A stretch of DNA of 64,000 nucleotides from Bacteroidales bacterium. Lineage in GTDB: Bacteria; Bacteroidota; Bacteroidia; Bacteroidales; JAFGXI01. Numbering within the stretch: the stretch's first letter is position 1; each line of letters opens with the position of its first letter. The translations under genes were made by a program, and so were the position numbers. Positions 50,616 to 57,860 of this stretch are shown in pieces. The notes under the pieces are model-generated. The model did no database searches and was not told where the DNA came from. It saw nothing but the letters and a program-made list of their open reading frames with translations. Location: contig JAFGXI010000017.1 of NCBI GenBank assembly GCA_016936665.1, positions 84,146 to 148,145 on the forward strand, written 5' to 3'.

Positions 50616-51739
50616 AATTGATGGTACAAATCTAAAATTGTTTTAGTCATTCCAGACCAGCTATATTTTTCTTTTTCCGCTAAGATAGAGCTATGAAATG
50701 GCTCTTGCAAATTTTTATCGTAAAAGGCATCGATCGCTTCGGCAATGGCCTGAGGCTTAGTGTCGACAACGAAACCAACTCTGCCATCGGGTATAATTTC
50801 GGCTAAACCTCCCACATTGGTAACAACCATCGGTTTTTCGAAATGATAAGCTATTTGCGTGACTCCACTTTGGGTCGCCGTTTTGTATGGCTGAACAACC
50901 AAATCGGCCACACTGAAATAATATTTAACTTCCGGATCGGGAATGAATTTCTGATGTAATATTATTTTGTCTTTCAAACCGGATTCTTCAATTTGCTTAA
51001 GGTAGGGCTCGGGATTGCTGTAAAACTCGCCCGCAATTAATAAATTAAGTTCTGGTTTATTTTGGATTTTCTGAAATGCTTCGATCAGCCAATCTAAGCC
51101 TTTATAATCCCTTATCAAACCAAAAAAAAGCAAATACTTTTTATTAGAATCAAGCTTGAGATATTGAGTCGCTTCTTGCTTAGGAACGGAAGAACCAAAG
51201 TTATCGAAAAGCGGATGTGGATTAAGTGCAATTGGCTTTTTTCGGTCGAATAATGTAAGATCGTCGAGAACCGATTGCGACATGGCCACGAAGGCATCAA
51301 TTGCTCCTACAAAATATTTCGAAAACTGACGATCGCCAATTCGAGGCTCGTGCGGTATAATATTGTCGAGAATTGCAATGACCTTTGTGTGTTTATTGCT
51401 TTTGGCAATACGTGCTATTGTTCCGAAACAAGGCGCCATAAAAGGCAGCCAATATTTAATGATTAAAATATCGGGGCGGTCTTTTTTAATTTTTCTACCA
51501 ATTTTTATCCAATTCAGTGGATTTACCGAGTTAACCGATTGTTGTATTTCGATATCTGTAGGTGCTTCCCAGTCGGCCATTTGGGTTTTTCCCGGAAATA
51601 AAAAGCTGGGATACTGCAAGGTGAAAGTTTCAATTTTCGCTTCGTGACCCTCGTTTAAGAATTCCTTGATAAGCCTTTCGTTATAAGCGGCTAAACCACC
51701 TCTAAATGGATATGCTGTACCTAACAAACTTATCTTCAT
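50612..51739 (-). CDS. Glycosyltransferase family 4 protein
   Basis: 375 residues with GT-B fold: N-terminal ISLLGTAYPFRGGLAAYNERL and C-terminal KKYLLFFGLIRDYKGLDWLIEAF, LIAGEFYSN, and TQSGVTQIAYHFEKPMVVTN, the donor-binding region. It probably transfers the GDP-heptose made by the downstream genes, or another sugar, to a surface glycan. This is an inference from the shared operon, as it is the first gene and overlaps hddA by 4 bases. Confidence 0.9.
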   Translation of the reverse strand: MKISLLGTAYPFRGGLAAYNERLIKEFLNEGHEAKIETFTLQYPSFLFPGKTQMADWEAPTDIEIQQSVNSVNPLNWIKIGRKIKKDRPDILIIKYWLPFMAPCFGTIARIAKSNKHTKVIAILDNIIPHEPRIGDRQFSKYFVGAIDAFVAMSQSVLDDLTLFDRKKPIALNPHPLFDNFGSSVPKQEATQYLKLDSNKKYLLFFGLIRDYKGLDWLIEAFQKIQNKPELNLLIAGEFYSNPEPYLKQIEESGLKDKIILHQKFIPDPEVKYYFSVADLVVQPYKTATQSGVTQIAYHFEKPMVVTNVGGLAEIIPDGRVGFVVDTKPQAIAEAIDAFYDKNLQEPFHSSILAEKEKYSWSGMTKTILDLYHQL

Positions 51740-51805
51740 GTGCTAAAATTAATCTATGCTTTAAAGATTTTTACTTACAAATTTTCGAGACAATATTTTC
51801 TAAAA

Positions 51806-51813
51806 CAAAGATA
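51806..51813 (-). promoter_or_regulatory. Promoter -7 element of the glycosyltransferase/heptose operon
   Basis: TATCTTTG on the minus strand (TAnnTTTG), 67 bases upstream of the glycosyltransferase ATG. Confidence 0.5.
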
Positions 51814-51856
51814 ATAAACTCCATCGAGTTATTTTATTATACCTAAATTTATAGCA

Positions 51857-51881
51857 TAAAAAACGACTCACAAAGAGCCGT
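51857..51881 (-). terminator. Terminator after the coiled-coil lipoprotein gene
   Basis: A 7-bp stem (ACGGCTC / GAGTCGT, one G-T pair) with a 5-nt loop is followed by six T leftward. It also has a short T-run rightward. Confidence 0.8.
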
Positions 51882-51905
51882 TTTTATATTTTGTTTTATA
51901 AATGT

Positions 51906-52769
51906 CTATTGCGTGATTTCAATAACCAAGTATTTAGAAACACTCCAGAATTTATCTGCATCTTTAATGATAAGCTTATCTACTTTTTCGCCGTTGCCTT
52001 CAAATTCATAAGTTCCGGCAGGATGCGTGGTTATTAACTTGGCTTTCTTGGCATAAATCGCAATTTCTTTAAAAGAGCCTGTGTTGATTTCTGTAAAGTA
52101 AGAAGTATCGAAGCCATTATCTAATTTAGAATTTCTGCCAAGTCCAATAAATCCACCTTCTTTAGTGATGATTTTATGCTCTTTAAGTTCTTTGGACGTG
52201 CCTACAACATAATAAGCCGTATGTATGGCTTGGTCTTGGGCCTCAATCACTTGAGCTTGGTCTTCGTTTTCGGTTTGCATGCTCAACAAATCGTCTGTTA
52301 AACCTTTTATTTCGATGTTTAGGCTTTCGAGCTCTTTGTTAAGTGCTAAAATTTCGTTTTGATTGGCTTCTACTTGCGCTTGAAGTGTTTCGATTAATTT
52401 TTGAAGCTCTTTATTTTTATAATCTGAATTTTTGTACTTTTTGTTCATACTCGCCAACTTTTGTTGGTTTTCTTTTAACAAATTATAAATTGTTTGAATA
52501 TCTTCGTTAATCTGATCACGATTCGACATGGCTTGTTCGCCTGATTTTTTAACATCGATAATCTTTTCAACCTCTTTAATTTTATTCAAGTTTTCTTGAA
52601 TATTGTTAAAGTCGGCAATGTAATTATAAATGTCGGCACCTTGGTTCGAAGATACAGACATCAAACTATCGTTTTTAGTTTGTAAAGCTTTGTATTCCTC
52701 TGTTTCTGTAACGTTAGTACAAGAGATAAATACTGCAAGAACAGGCAATAATACCCATAATTTTTTCAT
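51906..52769 (-). CDS. Coiled-coil lipoprotein of unknown function
   Basis: 287 residues: lipobox VLLPVLAVFISC (Cys17), a long coiled coil (~60-185, LQKLIETLQAQVEANQNEIL, LNKELESLNIEIKGLTDDLL) and a C-terminal beta domain (~190-287, AYYVVGTSKELKEHKIITKE, GGFIGLGRNSKLDNGFD). The same coil-plus-beta-domain plan, with a membrane helix instead of a lipid anchor, occurs in the protein at 40165. Likely a structural envelope protein. It is transcribed alone from its own -7 box. Confidence 0.8.
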   Translation of the reverse strand: MKKLWVLLPVLAVFISCTNVTETEEYKALQTKNDSLMSVSSNQGADIYNYIADFNNIQENLNKIKEVEKIIDVKKSGEQAMSNRDQINEDIQTIYNLLKENQQKLASMNKKYKNSDYKNKELQKLIETLQAQVEANQNEILALNKELESLNIEIKGLTDDLLSMQTENEDQAQVIEAQDQAIHTAYYVVGTSKELKEHKIITKEGGFIGLGRNSKLDNGFDTSYFTEINTGSFKEIAIYAKKAKLITTHPAGTYEFEGNGEKVDKLIIKDADKFWSVSKYLVIEITQ

Positions 52770-52826
52770 GACTGAAAAGTTTAAATTGTTTAATATTTTA
52801 AATTGATAATGTTTCTAAACCGACAA

Positions 52827-52834
52827 CAAATCTA
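52827..52834 (-). promoter_or_regulatory. Promoter -7 element of the coiled-coil lipoprotein gene
   Basis: TAGATTTG on the minus strand (TAnnTTTG), 58 bases upstream of the ATG at 52769. Confidence 0.5.
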
Positions 52835-52877
52835 TAAGTAAAATCGAAAATAATATCGATTTCCTTCATAAAAAATG

Positions 52878-53552
52878 TTAAGTAGCTAGACCTGCTAGTA
52901 CAATAACAATTTCTCCCTTAACCCCTTTATTTTCAAAATAATAAATCACTTCTTTTAAAGAGCCTAAAACGTTTTCTTCGTGCAGTTTACTCAACTCTCT
53001 AGAGACCGAGACTTGTCGATCGTCGCCGAAAAACTCTGCCATCTGCATCAAAGTTTTAACTAATCGGTGGGGCGACTCGTAAAAAATCATTGTTTTTTCT
53101 TCGCTCTGCAATGCAGTCAATCTTTTTTGTCGACCTTTTTTTACAGGCAAAAAGCCTTCGAACACAAAACGATCGTTGGGCAATCCGGAATTAACCAAAG
53201 CCGGAATTAATGCCGTTGCTCCAGGTAAAGTTTCTACTTCGATTTTGTTTTGTTTACAAGCTCGAACCAATAAAAACCCGGGATCGGAAATAGCAGGTGT
53301 CCCTGCATCAGAAATCAGTGCTAAATCTTGCCCGGCAAGAATAAGATCGATATACTTTTGTAACTGTTGATGTTCGTTGAACTTGTGATAAGACTGCATC
53401 CTTGTGTCGATATCGAAATGTTTTAGCAATTGTCCCGATGTTCTGGTGTCTTCGGCTAAAATTAAATCGACCGACTTTAGCACTTCGATGGCACGAAATG
53501 TTATATCTTTTAAATTGCCTATTGGTGTGGGAACGACATAGAGCTTACTCAT
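52878..53552 (-). CDS. rsmI: 16S rRNA 2'-O-ribose C1402 methyltransferase
   Basis: The 224-residue protein of the tetrapyrrole methylase fold has LYVVPTPIGNLKDITFRAIE, LILAEDTRTSGQLLKHF and ALISDAGTPAISDPGF, the RsmI hallmarks. It methylates C1402 in the ribosomal P site using S-adenosylmethionine. The protein is short because, like many Bacteroidota versions, it lacks a C-terminal extension. Its start overlaps the M28 peptidase gene by 8 bases. Confidence 0.96.
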   Translation of the reverse strand: MSKLYVVPTPIGNLKDITFRAIEVLKSVDLILAEDTRTSGQLLKHFDIDTRMQSYHKFNEHQQLQKYIDLILAGQDLALISDAGTPAISDPGFLLVRACKQNKIEVETLPGATALIPALVNSGLPNDRFVFEGFLPVKKGRQKRLTALQSEEKTMIFYESPHRLVKTLMQMAEFFGDDRQVSVSRELSKLHEENVLGSLKEVIYYFENKGVKGEIVIVLAGLAT

Positions 53553-54807
53553 AATCCTCCATAAAAAGATTTAGAAGTCGAATAATTTCTTGCACTTTGT
53601 TGAGTGGCAATGTTGCATTCTTATCGAATATATCGTGGTAAAATTGTGGACCTCCTCTGGTAAACAAAAATACGGCCGGCACTCCTTTATCGTGAAAATA
53701 GTAATGGTCGCTATTTGCAGAACCTTTGCCTATTCTGACATCGGAAAACAGAGAATCTTTGGCGTTGATCGATTCAATTAATTCCGATGCTTTAGCATGC
53801 TCTTTACCATTAACCACAGATAGACCTTCTACTCCTGTTCCGACCATATCTAAATTAAAAAGAAATTTAATTTTTTCGAGAGAGAACAAAGGATGGCTTA
53901 CATAGTACTCCGAACCTAACAAACCGGCTTCTTCTGCAGAAAACAACATAAAAGCTATATTGTACTTGGGCTTTTTTCCACTTTCTGCCCACATTTTAGC
54001 TAAGGTTAGAATAGTGGCTACACCACTGGCATTATCGTTTGCTCCCGGGAAATAGGCGTCTTGCCCGACTCTACCAAGATGATCGTAATGTGCCGTGAAA
54101 ACATAGAAACTATCTATTTCCCCCTCAATGTATGCTATCACATTTTGTGTAGTATAATTGGGTATAAATTTATTTTTAACATCAATAGTTATTTCTGTAG
54201 CGGTAGAATCCCATCGATCGCCGGCAAATTGCAACACCGGATATTTAAGCTCGTATGTTCGTTGTGTTTGAATTAAACGAGACGATCTTACTTCAATAAT
54301 TGCGGGAACCTTTCCCATCATTCCTGTTTTATTTAAGGACTCGTATTTTTCAATTAAATCGGGAGACTTATAATGTATCGTATCGAAAACAAAAACTTCT
54401 TTATTGTGAGATTTTTCAAAAAACGACTTCACTGAGAATTTGACAGGTTGATACAATTGATATTTCCCTTTTAATGATGAAGAAGCGGCGTACACTAAAT
54501 AATCTTCTCCGAGCACTTGCGCCTTTCCATCGATGCTTACTTTAGCTTTTGTAATTGTATTAATATCGATATTGAAATTTTGAAAATAACTTGCGCCTAT
54601 TGGTTTTGCGCCCCACTTTTTCAGCTCGTTAACTATGAAATTTGCAGCAATTTTATCGCCTTTTTTCACGAACCCTCGCCCATGAAACGCTTCAGACGAT
54701 AATTGTGCAACACATTGCCTAGTATACGTTGTGTCTTGCGCATTATCGACTTTAAAAACTAATAAAAACAGGCTAAGTATGATTATTTTAATTGGCATTA
54801 ACTTCAT
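53545..54807 (-). CDS. Exported M28-family metallopeptidase
   Basis: 420 residues with signal peptide MKLMPIKIIILSLFLLVFKV. The M28 aminopeptidase core carries the two-zinc ligands: His in TAHYDHLG, Asp in NDNASGVAT, Glu in SAEEAGLLGSEY, Asp in LDMVG, and His in FYHDIFDK. It removes N-terminal amino acids in the periplasm or at the surface. It overlaps the upstream 253-aa gene by one base (TAATG) and rsmI by 8 bases, so all three are in one unit. Confidence 0.93.
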   Translation of the reverse strand: MKLMPIKIIILSLFLLVFKVDNAQDTTYTRQCVAQLSSEAFHGRGFVKKGDKIAANFIVNELKKWGAKPIGASYFQNFNIDINTITKAKVSIDGKAQVLGEDYLVYAASSSLKGKYQLYQPVKFSVKSFFEKSHNKEVFVFDTIHYKSPDLIEKYESLNKTGMMGKVPAIIEVRSSRLIQTQRTYELKYPVLQFAGDRWDSTATEITIDVKNKFIPNYTTQNVIAYIEGEIDSFYVFTAHYDHLGRVGQDAYFPGANDNASGVATILTLAKMWAESGKKPKYNIAFMLFSAEEAGLLGSEYYVSHPLFSLEKIKFLFNLDMVGTGVEGLSVVNGKEHAKASELIESINAKDSLFSDVRIGKGSANSDHYYFHDKGVPAVFLFTRGGPQFYHDIFDKNATLPLNKVQEIIRLLNLFMEDYE

Positions 54808-55568
54808 TATCTTACAAATTTACGGTAAATTAATTCTAAAAATCGCTTGGTGCTACTTTCCTCTTGATTCCACCCAAACTTACTTACCAAATCAATAGCC
54901 TCCGACATCCCTTTAAAACTGTTAATCTGTTCGATGGTTTGATTGTATCGATCGGCATTCCCTGTAAACAATTCTCTTATAAACCATATTTTATCGTTCA
55001 GAGATATTGCATTTTTTAAATCTTCAATAGGTCTATTTTTAAGCTGTGTTGCCAAATCGGTGTTTTGTTTAATTTCCGACAGCAAGTCGTTCAAACTTTT
55101 TTTCGACTCAAATTGTTCAGCCACACTTTTAGTTGAGTCGCGTATTATTTTTTCTTGTTTTGGGGTTTCTTCTTTAAGCTCTTCCTTTATCACTTTCCTT
55201 TCAGCAGGTTTCTTTACAACATCCGGAATTGGTTTTTCCTCTACCAACTCAATAGGATCGTTTTCAATAACAGGCTCTAAGTCTTTTTTCGGCTCTAAAA
55301 ATTCAACTTTAACATCCTCTACCTGCGCTTCTGATGGACTTTCCGCCATCTTTTTTGATTCTGGTTTTACTTCTTCAACTTGAATTTCTTTCGTTTGGCT
55401 TGAACCTTCGGACATAATGGCAAGCTTCAGATTTGTAATGTGTTCGTACAATCTTCTGGTTTTATCTAAAAGTAAATCAGCTTCAATTAAATTTATCGTT
55501 TTAAAAGAAGTTAAAACATTAAGTTCAGATAAGCAGTTTTTAATATTATTTAAATCGTTGTTCGGCAT
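54807..55568 (-). CDS. Bacteroidota protein with Glu/Lys-rich middle, unknown function
   Basis: 253 residues, cytosolic. A helical N-terminus (~1-55, LLLDKTRRLYEHITNLKLAI) and a conserved-looking C-terminus (~150-253, KSLNDLLSEIKQNTDLATQL, SLNDKIWFIRELFTGNADRY) are joined by an acidic, Lys/Pro-rich linker (~55-150). The C-terminal block, with its DRYNQTIEQINSFKG motif, is one I associate with uncharacterised Bacteroidota proteins, but no role is known. First gene of the unit with the M28 peptidase and rsmI. Confidence 0.78.
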   Translation of the reverse strand: MPNNDLNNIKNCLSELNVLTSFKTINLIEADLLLDKTRRLYEHITNLKLAIMSEGSSQTKEIQVEEVKPESKKMAESPSEAQVEDVKVEFLEPKKDLEPVIENDPIELVEEKPIPDVVKKPAERKVIKEELKEETPKQEKIIRDSTKSVAEQFESKKSLNDLLSEIKQNTDLATQLKNRPIEDLKNAISLNDKIWFIRELFTGNADRYNQTIEQINSFKGMSEAIDLVSKFGWNQEESSTKRFLELIYRKFVR

Positions 55569-55624
55569 GTATTTTAGTTTTATGCTGATGAAAAATTAAA
55601 AATAGTATAGGTAACAATCTCACA

Positions 55625-55632
55625 CAAAAATA
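55625..55632 (-). promoter_or_regulatory. Promoter -7 element of the 253-aa/M28/rsmI unit
   Basis: TATTTTTG on the minus strand (TAnnTTTG), 57 bases upstream of the ATG at 55568. Confidence 0.5.
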
Positions 55633-55725
55633 ATTAAACTTTTTACGAATCCCTGATGAAATTCAGAATATAGTTACGGAATATTATTTAAATTTAATGG
55701 ATAATATTTTTTGAACATAAACACT

Positions 55726-56172
55726 ATGGAACATTTTAATATTGAAGTTTGGCATTATCTAGTAGCCGGGGCATTTGTCGCCTTAATAATTGAGATTTTT
55801 ACTATTTCTTTTGTTGCCGGATCGGTAGGTGTAGGCTTATTGCTGGCAGCGTTAGCCAATTATCTTGGATTTGCCATTCAGTGGCAAATCGTTTGGTTTG
55901 CTGTTGGCGTTGGCGTAACCTTTTTCACAATTAGAGCCATCATGGAAAAGTTTGTATTTAAAAAAAATGGCGTTAAAACCAATCAAGATGCGCTTATTGG
56001 AAAAACAGCCAGAGTTAGCGAAGAAATTGACCCGGCAAGAGGTAGCGGTAGAGTTAAAATTGATGGTGACGACTGGAAAGCTGAAACAGAAAATGATGAA
56101 ATTATTGGCTTTGGTCAACTTGTAGAAATTACAGATGTGAGAAGTATAATATTAATTGTAAAATCAAAATAA
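55726..56172 (+). CDS. NfeD-like membrane protein
   Basis: 148 residues starting at ATG 55726; the upstream TTG 55711 lies next to a possible promoter. Three membrane helices (~7-85, LVAGAFVALIIEIFTISFV, VGLLLAALANYLGF, IVWFAVGVGVTFFTI) and a C-terminal OB-fold domain (~95-148, LIGKTARVSEEIDPARGSGR, EIIGFGQLVEITD). NfeD proteins pair with SPFH proteins to organise membrane microdomains. The SPFH gene follows after 8 bases. Confidence 0.9.
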   Translation: MEHFNIEVWHYLVAGAFVALIIEIFTISFVAGSVGVGLLLAALANYLGFAIQWQIVWFAVGVGVTFFTIRAIMEKFVFKKNGVKTNQDALIGKTARVSEEIDPARGSGRVKIDGDDWKAETENDEIIGFGQLVEITDVRSIILIVKSK

Positions 56173-56180
56173 ACTGAATT

Positions 56181-57155
56181 ATGGGAACTATTATTATTGC
56201 AGGGGCACTCGCCTTATTTGTACTCGTTTTTGCAATGGCCGGCTTAAAAATTGTCCGCCAGTCCGAAGTTGTTATAATTGAGCGACTTGGGCGATACAAT
56301 CGTACACTTAACTCAGGCATCAACATTATTTGGCCAATCATTGATCGACCAAGAGAAATCACTTGGCGTTATGTTGTAGAAGGCTACGATCAAAAAATTG
56401 TAAGCTTTCGCACACGCTCCAGAATAGATTTAAGAGAAACTGTTTACGACTTTCCTAAACAAAATGTGATTACCAAAGACAACGTTAATGTTCAAATTAA
56501 TGCCGTGCTTTATTTTCAGATTATGGATGCTGTAAAAGCCATTTACGAAATTGAAAATTTACCCGATGCCATAGAAAAATTAACTCAAACCACGCTACGT
56601 AATGTAATTGGAGAACTCGAATTAGACGAATCACTTAGCTCTCGCGACACTATTAACACTAAATTACGTTCGATTCTCGACGATGCAACCAATAAATGGG
56701 GCGTAAAAGTCAATCGCGTTGAATTGCAAGACATTAATCCACCGGAAGACATTAAAACGGCCATGGAAAAACAAATGCGTGCCGAGCGCGACCGAAGAGC
56801 TGCTGTATTGGAGGCCGAAGGTATGAAACGTGCCAAAATTTTGGAAGCAGAAGGTCTTAAAGAAAGTGAAATTAATAAGGCCGAGGGACATAAGCAGTCG
56901 GAGATTTTAAAAGCAGAGGGCGAAGCCCAAGCCAGAATTAGAGTAGCCGATGCCGAAGCACAAGCCATCAAACTTGTAACAGATGCAATTTCGATTAAAG
57001 GAGCCGATCCTTTGAAATATTTAATTGCAACTAAATATATCGATACCCTTTCTGACATGGTTAAGGGAGAAGATACTAAAACCGTATACATGCCTTACGA
57101 AGCCTCAGGTGTGCTAGGCTCTTTGGGCGGAATAAAAGATTTACTAAAAAATTAA
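56181..57155 (+). CDS. SPFH/Band 7 (stomatin-like) protein
   Basis: 324 residues with an N-terminal hydrophobic anchor (GTIIIAGALALFVLVFAM), an SPFH domain (~20-190, QSEVVIIERLGRYNRTLNSG, FPKQNVITKDNVNVQINAVL) and a heptad-rich C-terminus with short repeats of the form EAEGxKxSEI (~205-265). The C-terminal GGIKDLLKN end is typical of stomatin homologues. It forms ring-like oligomers at the membrane together with the upstream NfeD. A strong terminator follows. Confidence 0.95.
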   Translation: MGTIIIAGALALFVLVFAMAGLKIVRQSEVVIIERLGRYNRTLNSGINIIWPIIDRPREITWRYVVEGYDQKIVSFRTRSRIDLRETVYDFPKQNVITKDNVNVQINAVLYFQIMDAVKAIYEIENLPDAIEKLTQTTLRNVIGELELDESLSSRDTINTKLRSILDDATNKWGVKVNRVELQDINPPEDIKTAMEKQMRAERDRRAAVLEAEGMKRAKILEAEGLKESEINKAEGHKQSEILKAEGEAQARIRVADAEAQAIKLVTDAISIKGADPLKYLIATKYIDTLSDMVKGEDTKTVYMPYEASGVLGSLGGIKDLLKN

Positions 57156-57179
57156 CTCAACAATCGTTAATAAGTTTTG

Positions 57180-57214
57180 AAAGTTGAAGGCTGTTTATTC
57201 AGCTTTCAACTTTT
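57180..57214 (+). terminator. Terminator after the NfeD/SPFH operon
   Basis: A 14-bp stem (AAAGTTGAAGGCTG / CAGCTTTCAACTTT, one G-T pair) with a 6-nt loop ends in TTTT. Confidence 0.88.
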
Positions 57215-57260
57215 ATCTTTATAGCCCATTTTAAAATTCACTGAATACGCAAACAGAATT

Positions 57261-57860
57261 ATGTTTTTAGAAAGTAAACCATCGAAAAAAAACAAAACAG
57301 GCTGGGTAGAGGTTGTTTGCGGGTCTATGTTTTCGGGGAAAACCGAAGAATTGATTCGCCGATTAAACCGTGCAAAATTTGCTAAACTATCGGTTGAAAT
57401 CTTCAAACCTAAAATAGATACCCGCTACTCGGAAGAGGATGTTGTTTCGCATAACGAAAACTCTATTCGCAGTACTGCTGTTGACAGCTCTGCTAATATT
57501 TTACTTTTAGCCAGCCCGGCAGATGTGATTGGCATCGACGAAGCACAATTTTTCGACGATGGTTTAGTAGAAGTCTGTAATAATATAGCCTCGCAAGGCG
57601 TACGTGTTATTGTAGCAGGCTTAGACATGGACTTCACCGGCAAGCCATTTTCGCCAATGCCTCAACTTATGGCCATTGCAGAACATGTTACAAAAGTTCA
57701 TGCTATTTGCCTACGATGTGGGGCAAATGCTCAATACTCTTTTCGAAAAACACTTTCGAGAGACCTCGTATTACTCGGGGAAACAGATGCTTACGAACCG
57801 CTTTGCAGAACTTGCTACAATAAAGCCGTAAATGAGCAAAAATTAAACAACACCTTATAA
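57261..57860 (+). CDS. tdk: Thymidine kinase (type II)
   Basis: 199 residues: Walker [15 protein letters not shown] (~25), catalytic Glu in [10 protein letters not shown], and a zinc ribbon from CLRCG and LCRTC in the lasso domain. It phosphorylates thymidine for salvage. The stop codon directly abuts the ATG of murF-alr (TAAATG), so the two are co-transcribed although their functions differ. Confidence 0.96.
   Translation: MFLESKPSKKNKTGWVEVVCGSMFSGKTEELIRRLNRAKFAKLSVEIFKPKIDTRYSEEDVVSHNENSIRSTAVDSSANILLLASPADVIGIDEAQFFDDGLVEVCNNIASQGVRVIVAGLDMDFTGKPFSPMPQLMAIAEHVTKVHAICLRCGANAQYSFRKTLSRDLVLLGETDAYEPLCRTCYNKAVNEQKLNNTL

Noticed and set aside
56585..57091. 168-codon minus-strand Ser-rich frame
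   Set aside because: Antisense shadow of the SPFH repeat region.
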